A stretch of 7,560 nucleotides of DNA from an uncultured Lachnospiraceae bacterium (lineage in GTDB: Bacteria > Bacillota > Clostridia > Lachnospirales > Lachnospiraceae): the NCBI GenBank assembly GCA_900555195.1, contig USKC01000149.1, positions 1 through 7,560 of the forward strand, in the 5' to 3' direction. The first letter of the stretch is position 1. Each line of letters opens with the position of its first letter. The notes beneath the pieces were generated by a model. The model was given only the letters and a program-made list of their open reading frames with translations, did not search any database and was not told the DNA's origin. Of this stretch, positions 1 through 6,645 are shown one piece after another. A program made the translations under genes and the position numbers.

Positions 1-2
1 AT

Positions 3-233
3 GCCTCCGGGCTGTCTGCTGTCTGGCGTCTGCCTGTGAACCGGCAGTACCGGCCGGACATCCAGGAAAATCTGGGGCATATGCAGATGGTGGCCCTGAC
101 CGGTGTCTGCCTGCGGTTCGACCGGAATGCGCTGCCGGAAGGGGAATATCTGATCGGATTTTTGTGGGAAGACTGTTGTTCCAGACAGAAGCTGTATCAG
201 TGGACAGCAGAAACCATGAGAATCGAATCCTGA
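3..233 (+). CDS. C-terminal end of an unidentified protein (5' truncated)
   Basis: An open frame enters from the left edge and ends at TGA 231-233, giving 76 residues that begin ASGLSAVW and end TMRIES. A GTG at position 36 could act as a start, but the frame is open to the window edge and no convincing ribosome site precedes it, so this is better read as the tail of a longer upstream gene. The piece has no membrane segment. It alternates short hydrophobic and polar stretches (MVALTGVCLRF, EGEYLIGFLW, SRQKLYQW), which looks like the last strands of a beta-sandwich module. Tails of this general look occur at the ends of large proteins in Firmicute polysaccharide loci, but that is recollection rather than proof. 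Reading direction and closeness to the next gene suggest the same operon. Function is not assigned. Confidence 0.5.
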   Translation, partial: ASGLSAVWRLPVNRQYRPDIQENLGHMQMVALTGVCLRFDRNALPEGEYLIGFLWEDCCSRQKLYQWTAETMRIES

Positions 234-243
234 CGGAGAGGCT

Positions 244-306
244 CCAAGCCTTATGGGAGAAACCAAAAGCCTTACGGGAGAGGCCGAAAGCCTGTCCGGA
301 GGCAGC
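244..306 (+). repeat. Three-copy imperfect 21-bp tandem repeat
   Basis: The core AAGCCT recurs at 246, 267 and 288, exactly 21 bases apart, followed by a purine-rich GGGAGA or CCGGAG segment. The first two copies match best and the third is more diverged. The array lies in the 147-base gap between the stop at 233 and the start at 381. Because 21 is a multiple of three, every frame reads as a seven-residue repeat. For example, the frame just after the upstream stop gives KPYGR twice, then KPVRR. I see no promoter or terminator in the rest of the gap. Confidence 0.6.
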
Positions 307-380
307 TGGAGGGGCAGGAAAGACTGCGGGCCGGATGAACACAAATATGTCAGAGGTTCGTAAGAAAGGCATGAAACACA

Positions 381-2333
381 ATGGAAAAGAATTATAAGGA
401 AGCTTATGAGCAGGAGCGCTATAAAAGCACCTATCTGGCAGGCCGGGTTGCGGAACTGGAAGATCAGGTGGACGACCTGCAGTTTAAGCTGGACCGAATT
501 AAGAATAATCCAATCTGGAAGGCCAGCGCGCCCTTCCGAAAATGTATGCATTTTGTGATCCGCCAGGTAGACCGGCTGAAAAACTGCGGCAGCATCGCCG
601 GCGTATTCGCGAAAATGAAGTACAAGGCCAATGAGCGTAAAGCCATGCGGCATTATGGGACGGAGAGTTTTCCGAATGAACAGGAGAGAAAAGCCCAGGA
701 GGAGGCGGTGTTCGACCGGATGGTGAAGATCAGCATACTCACGCCGCTTTACAACACACCTGAAGATTTCCTGCGGGAAATGATCGATTCCGTCAGAAAT
801 CAGACCTATGGAAACTGGGAATTGTGCCTGGCGGACGGTTCAGATGAGGAGCATGCCTATGTGGGCCAAGTCAGCCGCCAGTATGCGGATAAAGATTCCC
901 GTATCGTCTATCGGAAGCTGGAGAAGAACGAGGGCATCTCAGGCAATACGAATCAATGCCTGAAGATGGCCACGGGAGAGTATATCGGCCTTTTTGACCA
1001 TGATGATCTTCTGCATCCCTGCGCCCTCTATGAATATGTGAAGGCGATCAATGAGAAAGGGGCGGATTATCTCTATTGCGATGAGGCGACGTTCAAAAAC
1101 GGCGACGTCAACCAGATGATTACCATGCATTTCAAGCCGGATTACGCGATTGATAATCTGCGGGCCAACAATTATATCTGCCATTTCAGCGTGTTCGACA
1201 GAAAGCTGCTGGATGGGATGGAGTTGTTCCGCACCAAATTTGATGGCAGTCAGGATCATGATATGATCCTGCGCCTGACGGATAAAGCAAAGTGCGTTAC
1301 CCATGTGCCGAAGCTGCTGTATTACTGGCGGCGCCATGCGGGAAGCGTTTCTTCCGGCATCGAGGCCAAGCCCTATGTGGTGGAATCTGCCAGGGGGGCT
1401 GTGGCGGATCACCTCAGAAGGCACGGATTCTCCCATTTTACCATTACCAGCACACGGGCCTTTGAGACCATTTTTAAGATTTCCTATGAGATCCTGGGAG
1501 AGCCGAAGATCTCCATTATCATTCCGAATAAGGATCATGTGGAAGATCTGAGAAGGTGTATTTCTTCCATCATAGAGAAGTCAACCTATGATAATTATGA
1601 GATCATCGTGGTGGAGAACAACAGCGAAACCAAGGAGATCTTCTCATATTACGAAGAACTGAAGAACAACCCGGCGATCCGTGTCGTGACCTACACAGGC
1701 GAATTTAACTATTCGGCTATCAATAATCTGGGCGTCAGCGAGGCCTCCGGAGAATATGTTCTGCTTCTGAACAACGACACCCAGGTCATCACAGTGAACT
1801 GGATGGAAGAATTGCTCATGTACGCGCAGCGGGAAGATGTGGGCGCTGTGGGCGGTAAGCTGTATTATGCGGACAAGACGATCCAACATGCAGGCGTGGT
1901 AATCGGGCTGGGCGCACACCGGACCGCCGGTCATGTCCACTACCGGCAGAAGCGTGAAAATTTGGGATATATGGGAAGGCTCTGCTATGCGCAGAACATG
2001 AGCGCGGTGACGGGAGCCTGCCTGATGGTGAAAAAAAGCCTGTACGAACGTGTGGGCGGACTGGATGAAAGCTTTGCAGTATCCCTGAACGATGTGGATT
2101 TCTGCCTGAAGCTTCGCAGCCTGGGATATCTGAATGTGTTCACCCCCTTTGCGGAAGCCTATCATTATGAATCCGCTTCCAGAGGGCTGGATACGGAAGG
2201 GGAAAAGGCGCAGCGGTATAATGAAGAATCCGCCCGTTTCCGGGAGAAATGGAAGGCGATGCTGGAAGCAGGAGATCCCTACTACAACCCGAATTTCAGC
2301 CTGGACAAAAGCGACTTTTCTTTACGCGTCTGA
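381..2333 (+). CDS. Tandem-domain family 2 glycosyltransferase
   Basis: This 650-residue protein probably adds two sugars, or makes two linkages, on a lipid-linked glycan at the inner face of the membrane. Residues 1-65 are charged and partly coiled coil (LAGRVAELEDQVDDLQFKL) and end in the NPIWKAS motif often seen ahead of these domains. GT2 domain 1 runs from about 115 to 345: ISILTPLYNTP, DHDD at 206-209 for metal and nucleotide-sugar binding, QDHD at 291-294 and YWRRH at 315-319. It resembles the RfbC-like group. GT2 domain 2 runs from about 375 to 600: ISIIIPNKDH, NND at 464-466, TGACLMV at 544-550 and NDVDF at 570-574. It resembles the WbbL-like rhamnosyltransferase group. Both domains look intact. 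There is no membrane segment, so it is likely cytosolic or peripheral. The start is ATG 381, because an in-frame TGA lies at 372-374 and a modest ribosome site (AAAGG, 365-369) precedes it. Donor and acceptor sugars are unknown. Confidence 0.9.
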   Translation: MEKNYKEAYEQERYKSTYLAGRVAELEDQVDDLQFKLDRIKNNPIWKASAPFRKCMHFVIRQVDRLKNCGSIAGVFAKMKYKANERKAMRHYGTESFPNEQERKAQEEAVFDRMVKISILTPLYNTPEDFLREMIDSVRNQTYGNWELCLADGSDEEHAYVGQVSRQYADKDSRIVYRKLEKNEGISGNTNQCLKMATGEYIGLFDHDDLLHPCALYEYVKAINEKGADYLYCDEATFKNGDVNQMITMHFKPDYAIDNLRANNYICHFSVFDRKLLDGMELFRTKFDGSQDHDMILRLTDKAKCVTHVPKLLYYWRRHAGSVSSGIEAKPYVVESARGAVADHLRRHGFSHFTITSTRAFETIFKISYEILGEPKISIIIPNKDHVEDLRRCISSIIEKSTYDNYEIIVVENNSETKEIFSYYEELKNNPAIRVVTYTGEFNYSAINNLGVSEASGEYVLLLNNDTQVITVNWMEELLMYAQREDVGAVGGKLYYADKTIQHAGVVIGLGAHRTAGHVHYRQKRENLGYMGRLCYAQNMSAVTGACLMVKKSLYERVGGLDESFAVSLNDVDFCLKLRSLGYLNVFTPFAEAYHYESASRGLDTEGEKAQRYNEESARFREKWKAMLEAGDPYYNPNFSLDKSDFSLRV

Positions 2334-2349
2334 GGTTTTGTAGTATAAT
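2321..2349 (+). promoter_or_regulatory. Sigma-70/SigA-type promoter for the phosphoglucomutase gene
   Basis: A -35 box TTTACG (2321-2326) and a perfect -10 box TATAAT (2344-2349) are separated by 17 bases, the optimal spacing. The -35 overlaps the last codons of the upstream glycosyltransferase gene. Transcription would begin near 2356, leaving a leader of about 187 nucleotides before the ATG at 2543. This suggests the mutase is expressed independently of the upstream glycosyltransferase. Confidence 0.7.
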
Positions 2350-2367
2350 GTCACTAGACATTATACT
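2342..2367. promoter_or_regulatory. Perfect palindrome over the -10 box; possible operator
   Basis: Arms AGTATAATGTC (2342-2352) and GACATTATACT (2357-2367) are exact reverse complements around the spacer ACTA. The left arm contains the whole -10 box, and the right arm covers the expected transcription start. No T-run follows, so it does not look like an intrinsic terminator. Position and symmetry fit a binding site for a dimeric repressor, but I do not recognise the motif. The minus strand also carries TATAAT here, but no -35-like hexamer lies at the proper distance, so a divergent promoter is not supported. Confidence 0.5.
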
Positions 2368-2526
2368 GGCCCGGAGCGAAGCGGAGTGGCCATCCACCCC
2401 GGAGGGGCTATGTCCTACGAAAGCTGACTTGGGCGGACGGCCCAAAGACAGGCCTCGTACGGTTTAAGCGCAAGGACAGAACGAAAGATGAGGCGCGTTT
2501 GGCAAAGGCGCGCGAGATAGAAAAAT
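2368..2526 (+). other. Structured leader of the phosphoglucomutase transcript
   Basis: This GC-rich spacer carries several short hairpins: CCCC/GGGG at 2397-2407, TTGGGC/GCCCAA at 2429-2445, and a stem at 2493-2513 (GCGCG paired with CGCGC, extended by three weaker pairs around the loop GGCAA). None is followed by a T-tract. Two tiny ORFs lie inside: MSYES (2410-2427), preceded by GGAGG, and MRRVWQRRAR (2488-2520). The strong ribosome site AAGGAGGT (2527-2534) follows, nine bases from the mutase ATG. I recognise no riboswitch class. It may be a regulatory leader, or simply an intergenic repeat. Confidence 0.35.
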
Positions 2527-2542
2527 AAGGAGGTAGCAGTAG

Positions 2543-4270
2543 ATGGGATTTATGGATGCATATCGTTTCTGGAGAGAGGATTCTTATTTTGACCAGAAGA
2601 CCAAAGAAGAACTGGCTTCCATCGAGGGAAATGAGAAGGAGATCGAGGATCGGTTTTATAAGGAACTGGAATTCGGAACAGGCGGCCTGCGCGGCGTGAT
2701 CGGAGCCGGAACGAACCGGATGAATATCTATACCGTGAGAAAGGCAACGCAGGGACTTGCTAACTATATCATAAAGCAGGGCGGACAGAAAAAAGGCGTG
2801 GCAATCGCATATGATTCCCGCTATATGTCCCCTGAATTTGCGGATGAGGCGGCGCTGTGCCTGGCGGCAAATGGAATCAAGGCGTATGTATTCGATGAAC
2901 TGCGTCCCACGCCTGAACTTTCCTTTGCTTTGCGCACGCTGGGCTGCATCTCTGGTATCGTGGTGACGGCCAGCCATAATCCGCCGGAATATAACGGATA
3001 TAAGGTATACTGGGAGGATGGCGCGCAGGTTGCATCTCCCAGAGATAAAGAGATTATCACCGAGGTGAAGGCTGTAACGGATTACCATACGGTAAAGACC
3101 ATGGACAAGGAAAGCGCCATTGCTGCCGGGCTGTACCAGGTGATCGGTTCTGAGATTGATGACGCTTACATGGTGGAACTGAAAAAGCAGATCATCCATC
3201 CGGAAGTGATCCAGGAGATGGCTGATGAGATCCGTATCGTTTATACGCCTTTCCATGGAACGGGCAACAAGCCGGTAAGACGCGTGCTTTCTGAACTCGG
3301 TTTCAAGCATGTCTATGTGGTGCCCGAACAGGAACTGCCGGATCCGGCGTTTACCACGCTGGATTATCCGAATCCGGAAGATCCGAAAGCGTTTACCTTG
3401 GCTCTGGCGCTGGCAAAAGAAAAAAATGCGGATATCGTGATGGCAACGGATCCGGATGCGGATCGCCTGGGAATCTATGCGCTGGATACGAAGAGCGGAG
3501 AGTATGTGCCCTTTACAGGTAATATGTCCGGCATGCTGATCGCGGAGTATATTCTGCGGGAACGCGCTGCCACCGGAACCATGCCTGAGAATCCGGCTAT
3601 GGTGAAGACCATCGTTACCACCAACATGGCGGATCCGATCGCGGCGGATTATGGAGTGAAACTGATCGAGGTCCTGACGGGATTCAAATACATCGGCGAA
3701 CAGATCAAGCTGTTTGAACAGACCGGTTCCAACAATTATGTGTTTGGGCTGGAGGAAAGCTACGGATGCCTGGCAGGAACCCATGCCAGGGATAAGGATG
3801 CGGTTGTGGCCGTGATGTGCCTGTGTGAAGTGGCTGCATGGTGCAAGAAGCACGGAAAGACCCTCTGGGATCAGATGCTTGCGCTGTATGAGAAATATGG
3901 ATATTATAAAGAAGATCTGTATACCATTACCTTAAAGGGAATCGATGGTTCCAGGCAGATCGCTGAGATGATGGATAAGCTTCGGAAGAATCCGCCGACC
4001 CGCTTTGGCGATCTGGAAGTAGTGCGCGTGCGCGACTATGCTACCGGAATCATGAAGGAATTGGCAACAGGAAAAGAGGAGCCTACAGGGCTGCCGGAAT
4101 CCAACGTTCTGTATTTTGACCTGACCAATGATTCCTGGTGCTGTGCAAGACCTTCCGGAACGGAACCGAAGATTAAGTTCTATATGGGCGTGAAGGGTGA
4201 CAGCCTGGAGGATGCAAAGGCAAAGAACGAGAAGCTGACGGAAGAACTGAAGGCTGTAATCGGACAGTAA
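2543..4270 (+). CDS. pgcA: Phospho-sugar mutase (alpha-phosphoglucomutase family)
   Basis: This cytosolic enzyme should interconvert glucose-6-phosphate and glucose-1-phosphate through a phosphoserine and a bis-phosphate intermediate, feeding UDP-glucose and dTDP-sugar synthesis. At 575 residues it is about the length of Bacillus PgcA. All four alpha-D-phosphohexomutase signatures are present: the early substrate segment GTGGLRGVIGAGTNRMN (45-61), the catalytic loop TASHNPP with Ser144 (142-148), the metal loop DPDADRLG (303-310), the sugar-binding EESYG (404-408) and the phosphate-binding RPSGTEP (536-542). No lesion is visible. The start at ATG 2543 has a strong AAGGAGGT site nine bases upstream. 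It lies between glycosyltransferase genes on the same strand but has its own promoter, palindrome and leader. The symbol follows the Bacillus glucose enzyme. Activity on mannose phosphate cannot be excluded from sequence, though the length and motifs favour the PgcA-like group. Confidence 0.95.
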   Translation: MGFMDAYRFWREDSYFDQKTKEELASIEGNEKEIEDRFYKELEFGTGGLRGVIGAGTNRMNIYTVRKATQGLANYIIKQGGQKKGVAIAYDSRYMSPEFADEAALCLAANGIKAYVFDELRPTPELSFALRTLGCISGIVVTASHNPPEYNGYKVYWEDGAQVASPRDKEIITEVKAVTDYHTVKTMDKESAIAAGLYQVIGSEIDDAYMVELKKQIIHPEVIQEMADEIRIVYTPFHGTGNKPVRRVLSELGFKHVYVVPEQELPDPAFTTLDYPNPEDPKAFTLALALAKEKNADIVMATDPDADRLGIYALDTKSGEYVPFTGNMSGMLIAEYILRERAATGTMPENPAMVKTIVTTNMADPIAADYGVKLIEVLTGFKYIGEQIKLFEQTGSNNYVFGLEESYGCLAGTHARDKDAVVAVMCLCEVAAWCKKHGKTLWDQMLALYEKYGYYKEDLYTITLKGIDGSRQIAEMMDKLRKNPPTRFGDLEVVRVRDYATGIMKELATGKEEPTGLPESNVLYFDLTNDSWCCARPSGTEPKIKFYMGVKGDSLEDAKAKNEKLTEELKAVIGQ

Positions 4271-4289
4271 AGACGTTGTATGGGAAAAC

Positions 4290-4318
4290 AAGGGGGCATC
4301 TGAAGCGGATGCCCCTTT
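4290..4318 (+). terminator. Hairpin after phosphoglucomutase; weak or partial terminator
   Basis: GGGGCATC (4293-4300) pairs perfectly with GATGCCCC (4308-4315) around a seven-base loop. The stem can be extended outward by a G-T pair and two A-T pairs to 4290 and 4318. It starts 20 bases after the mutase stop. Only three T residues follow, so termination may be incomplete. The next gene begins 25 bases later with no promoter of its own that I can find, which fits read-through transcription. Confidence 0.5.
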
Positions 4319-4329
4319 GACTGCCCCGT

Positions 4330-4334
4330 GGGAG
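4330..4334 (+). promoter_or_regulatory. Ribosome site that sets the start at 4343
   Basis: GGGAG lies eight bases before ATG 4343. The in-frame GTG at 4328 overlaps this element and has only pyrimidine-rich sequence before it, so ATG 4343 is the better start. Confidence 0.7.
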
Positions 4335-4342
4335 TATGCAGC

Positions 4343-5677
4343 ATGGGACGAGCGGAATGGTTTCTGAATAACCTCAAAAAGACATGCCGGTATCTGAAAC
4401 GGAACGGCCCAATGGCCGCAGGATATGCAGCCATTGAACGGATTTTGCAGGAGCGGGAACAGAAAGGCTATGTATATATGCCGCCGGATGAAGAGGAGTT
4501 GAAACGGCAGAGAAGCGAAGCGGAGGGAATTGCGGATCCTCCGCTATTTTCCGTGGTGGTTCCCGCCTATGAGCCCCCTGTTGACTTCCTGAACGCGCTG
4601 CTGGATAGTATGCAGGCGCAGAGCTGGCCGCATTGGGAACTGATTCTGGCGGATGCGGGAGAGGGCCGGAGGGTGAAGGAAGCCGTTTTGAGCCGCGGCG
4701 ACAGCCGCATCCGATATATAAAGCTTGCCCATAACGCAGGGATAGCGGGCAATACCAACGAAGCGATCAGCCATGCGGGAGGAAGATATATCGGCCTGCT
4801 GGATCACGATGATTTCCTGTCTCCCGATGCGCTCTATGAGATGGCAGCGGCCGTGAGAGCGAGTGAGGAAAAAGGAATTTCCCCGATTTTTTTATACTCC
4901 GATGAGGATAAATGCGACGGTGCGGGAAAACGATTCTACGAACCGCACTGGAAGCCGGATTTTGATCCGGATCTGCTGCTTTCCAATAATTATATCTGCC
5001 ATTTTCTCGTCATGCGGTCGGATAAACTGAAGGAACTGAAGCTGCGTTCCGGATTTGACGGAGCGCAGGATTATGATTTGGTGCTGCGCGCAGGAAGAGA
5101 GGCTTTTGACGGCGGGACGGAAAAATATGTTCATGTGCCGAAGATCCTGTATCATTGGCGCTGCCATGGAACGTCTACTTCCCAAAACCCGGAGAGCAAG
5201 GGATATGCGTATGAGGCGGGAAAGCGTGCGCTGGAGGATTTCTGTGCGACGCAGGGCTGGCAGGCGCAGGTAGTTCATACGCAGCATTTGGGATTCTATC
5301 GGGTTCATTTTACGCAGAACCTGTTGGAAACACGCAGAGATGTGGGGGCGGTGGCAGGGCCTCTGCCGCCTTGCCGCGGAAGGATGTGCAGCGGAATCTA
5401 TGATCAGACTGGGGAAGGGATATCCATGCGCTATGCGGGACTGCGAAAGGGTTTCGGAGGTTATATGCATCGGGCCAGATTGCCCCAGGATGTGAAGGCT
5501 GCGGACATTCGCCGCATGCGGGTGCGGACTGAATGGAAGGCGGAATGGGAAGCGTCGCTGCTCCGTGTGGAAAAGGGAGCGGATCCGGCAGAAGAGAGCA
5601 TTGCGTTTGGCAGGAAGCTCGAGATGGCGGGGCTGCGCATCCTGTGGCTGCCTGAATGGAAGGAAGAAGCGGATTGA
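4343..5677 (+). CDS. Family 2 glycosyltransferase with a relic second domain
   Basis: This 444-residue protein probably transfers one sugar to the growing lipid-linked glycan on the cytosolic side. Residues 1-65 form a basic then charged N-terminal region without a membrane segment. The GT2 domain spans about 67-310: FSVVVPAYEPP, GIAGNTNEAI, DHDD at 154-157, NNYICHF at 215-221, QDYD at 242-245 and HWRCH at 271-275. It closely parallels domain 1 of the 381-2333 product. The C-terminus (about 315-440) aligns by eye with the acceptor half of that protein's domain 2: RRDVGAVAG (331-339) against REDVGAVGG, GGYMHRARLPQDVKA against LGYMGRLCYAQNMSA, and AFGRKLEMAGLRILWLPEW against DFCLKLRSLGYLNVFTPFA. 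The nucleotide-binding half, including NND, is missing, and the TGACLMV and DVDF motifs are gone. One active domain is therefore expected. A four-base overlap with the next gene implies coupled expression. Sugar specificity is unknown. Confidence 0.88.
   Translation: MGRAEWFLNNLKKTCRYLKRNGPMAAGYAAIERILQEREQKGYVYMPPDEEELKRQRSEAEGIADPPLFSVVVPAYEPPVDFLNALLDSMQAQSWPHWELILADAGEGRRVKEAVLSRGDSRIRYIKLAHNAGIAGNTNEAISHAGGRYIGLLDHDDFLSPDALYEMAAAVRASEEKGISPIFLYSDEDKCDGAGKRFYEPHWKPDFDPDLLLSNNYICHFLVMRSDKLKELKLRSGFDGAQDYDLVLRAGREAFDGGTEKYVHVPKILYHWRCHGTSTSQNPESKGYAYEAGKRALEDFCATQGWQAQVVHTQHLGFYRVHFTQNLLETRRDVGAVAGPLPPCRGRMCSGIYDQTGEGISMRYAGLRKGFGGYMHRARLPQDVKAADIRRMRVRTEWKAEWEASLLRVEKGADPAEESIAFGRKLEMAGLRILWLPEWKEEAD
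5658..5664 (+). promoter_or_regulatory. Ribosome site selecting the TTG start at 5674
   Basis: GGAAGGA lies nine bases before TTG 5674, inside the end of the upstream gene. The alternative ATG at 5656 overlaps the beginning of this element and has no purine-rich sequence before it. Confidence 0.65.
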
Positions 5678-6633
5678 AGACCACAGTGGTGATTCCCAAT
5701 TATAACGGGAAAAAATATCTGAATAATTGTCTTAAGAGCCTGGAGGCGCAGGGGAGAGAAGGATTCCGTGTGCTGGTGGTGGATAATGGCTCTGCGGACG
5801 GCAGCGCAGATGAAGCGCTGAAGCGGTTTGCCTGGATAGAGATGATCCGTTTCCCCAGGAACGAGGGCTTTTGTGCGGCGGTAAACGAGGGGATAAGAAG
5901 GAGCAGTACGCCCTATGTGCTGCTGCTCAACAATGATACGGTGATGGAAGCTGGAAGCATCGCGGCTTTGGAGAAGCGGATGGATCAGGATGCGAGGCTG
6001 TTTTCTGTCTCCGCGCGCATGGTGGACATGGCGGATCCGTCTGTTATGGATGGGGCTGGAGATCTCTACAGCGCATTGGGCTGGGCCTATGCGGTTGGGA
6101 AGGGGCATCCCGCGTCCGGATATGAGAAGCCGCAGCGTATTTTCTCGTCATGTGCCGGAGCTGCGATTTATCGGAAAGCATATCTGGAAAAAACCGGGTT
6201 GCTGGACGAGATGCATTTCGCCTATCTGGAGGATGTGGATCTGGGATATCGGGCCAGGATCTGCGGATTTGAAAACGCGTATGAGCCGGGAGCAGTGGTG
6301 CGCCATGCGGGGAGCGCTACCAGCGGTTCCAGGTACAACCCGTTTAAAATCACGCAGTCGGCAAAGAACAATGTGTACCTGATTTATAAAAATATGCCGC
6401 TTCTGCAGCTGATTCTGAACCTTCCGCTGCTTGCCGTAGGGTTTGCGGCAAAGGCTGTTTTTTTCCTGAAAAAGGGATATGGTTCCGTTTATCTGAAGGG
6501 CCTTGGAGCAGGTATCCGCCTGTGTGTGACGCCTGCGGCGAGGGCGCGGAAGGTGCGGTTCAAATGGCGGAATTTGGGGAACTATATTAGGATACAGGCG
6601 GAGTTGTGGGTGAATTGTTTCCGGCGGGTTTAG
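5674..6633 (+). CDS. Rhamnosyltransferase-like family 2 glycosyltransferase
   Basis: This 319-residue enzyme resembles WbbL-type GT2 proteins, which often transfer rhamnose from dTDP-rhamnose to lipid-linked glycans. The donor here is inference. The fold starts at once with KTTVVIPNYNGKKYL, followed by VVDNGSADGS (35-44), RNEGFCAAVNEG (62-73), the metal-binding LLLNND ending at 86-88, CAGAAIYRK (160-168), the catalytic-base motif LEDVDLGYR (185-193) and RHAGSA (210-215). A hydrophobic segment at about 243-265 and a basic tail suggest membrane attachment, as is common in this group. Length is typical. The chosen start is TTG 5674, which gives MKTTVVIPNYNG; it shares TTGA with the upstream stop, and GGAAGGA precedes it by nine bases. 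The alternative ATG 5656 would add six residues and lacks a ribosome site. It probably acts next to the 4343-5677 product. Confidence 0.88.
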   Translation: MKTTVVIPNYNGKKYLNNCLKSLEAQGREGFRVLVVDNGSADGSADEALKRFAWIEMIRFPRNEGFCAAVNEGIRRSSTPYVLLLNNDTVMEAGSIAALEKRMDQDARLFSVSARMVDMADPSVMDGAGDLYSALGWAYAVGKGHPASGYEKPQRIFSSCAGAAIYRKAYLEKTGLLDEMHFAYLEDVDLGYRARICGFENAYEPGAVVRHAGSATSGSRYNPFKITQSAKNNVYLIYKNMPLLQLILNLPLLAVGFAAKAVFFLKKGYGSVYLKGLGAGIRLCVTPAARARKVRFKWRNLGNYIRIQAELWVNCFRRV

Positions 6634-6645
6634 GGGATTTTTGGA

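Noticed and set aside
164..397. Plus-strand frame of 77 codons spanning the 21-bp repeat, including LQALWEKPKALRERPKACPEA
   Set aside because: It overlaps the end of one gene and the start of the next, has no ribosome site, and its heptad pattern follows automatically from the 21-bp DNA repeat.
939..1538. Minus-strand open frame of 199 codons
   Set aside because: It is wholly antisense to the conserved GT2 domains of the 381-2333 gene and has no family features or start signals.
2342..2367. Intrinsic terminator for the 381-2333 gene
   Set aside because: The stem is AT-rich and no T-run follows. A consensus promoter inside it is the better reading.
2348..2467. 39-codon ORF beginning MSLDIILARSEAEWP in the mutase leader
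   Set aside because: Its ATG lies upstream of the predicted transcription start and overlaps the -10 box, and its ribosome site is poor.
2408..3853. Long open frame on the minus strand (481 codons) opposite the phosphoglucomutase gene
   Set aside because: It lies antisense to a fully conserved enzyme, its translation is rich in His, Arg and Ile with no recognisable domain, and no ribosome site or promoter is evident. It is a shadow of the plus-strand codon bias.
4328..4342. GTG 4328 as start of the 4343-5677 gene
   Set aside because: The GTG is next to the GGGAG element that serves ATG 4343 and has no ribosome site of its own.
5290..5677. Frameshift explaining the odd C-terminus of the 4343-5677 product
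   Set aside because: The frame stays open, residual landmarks of the second domain appear in the same frame, and I saw no conserved motifs in the other two frames. An in-frame deletion with drift explains it better.
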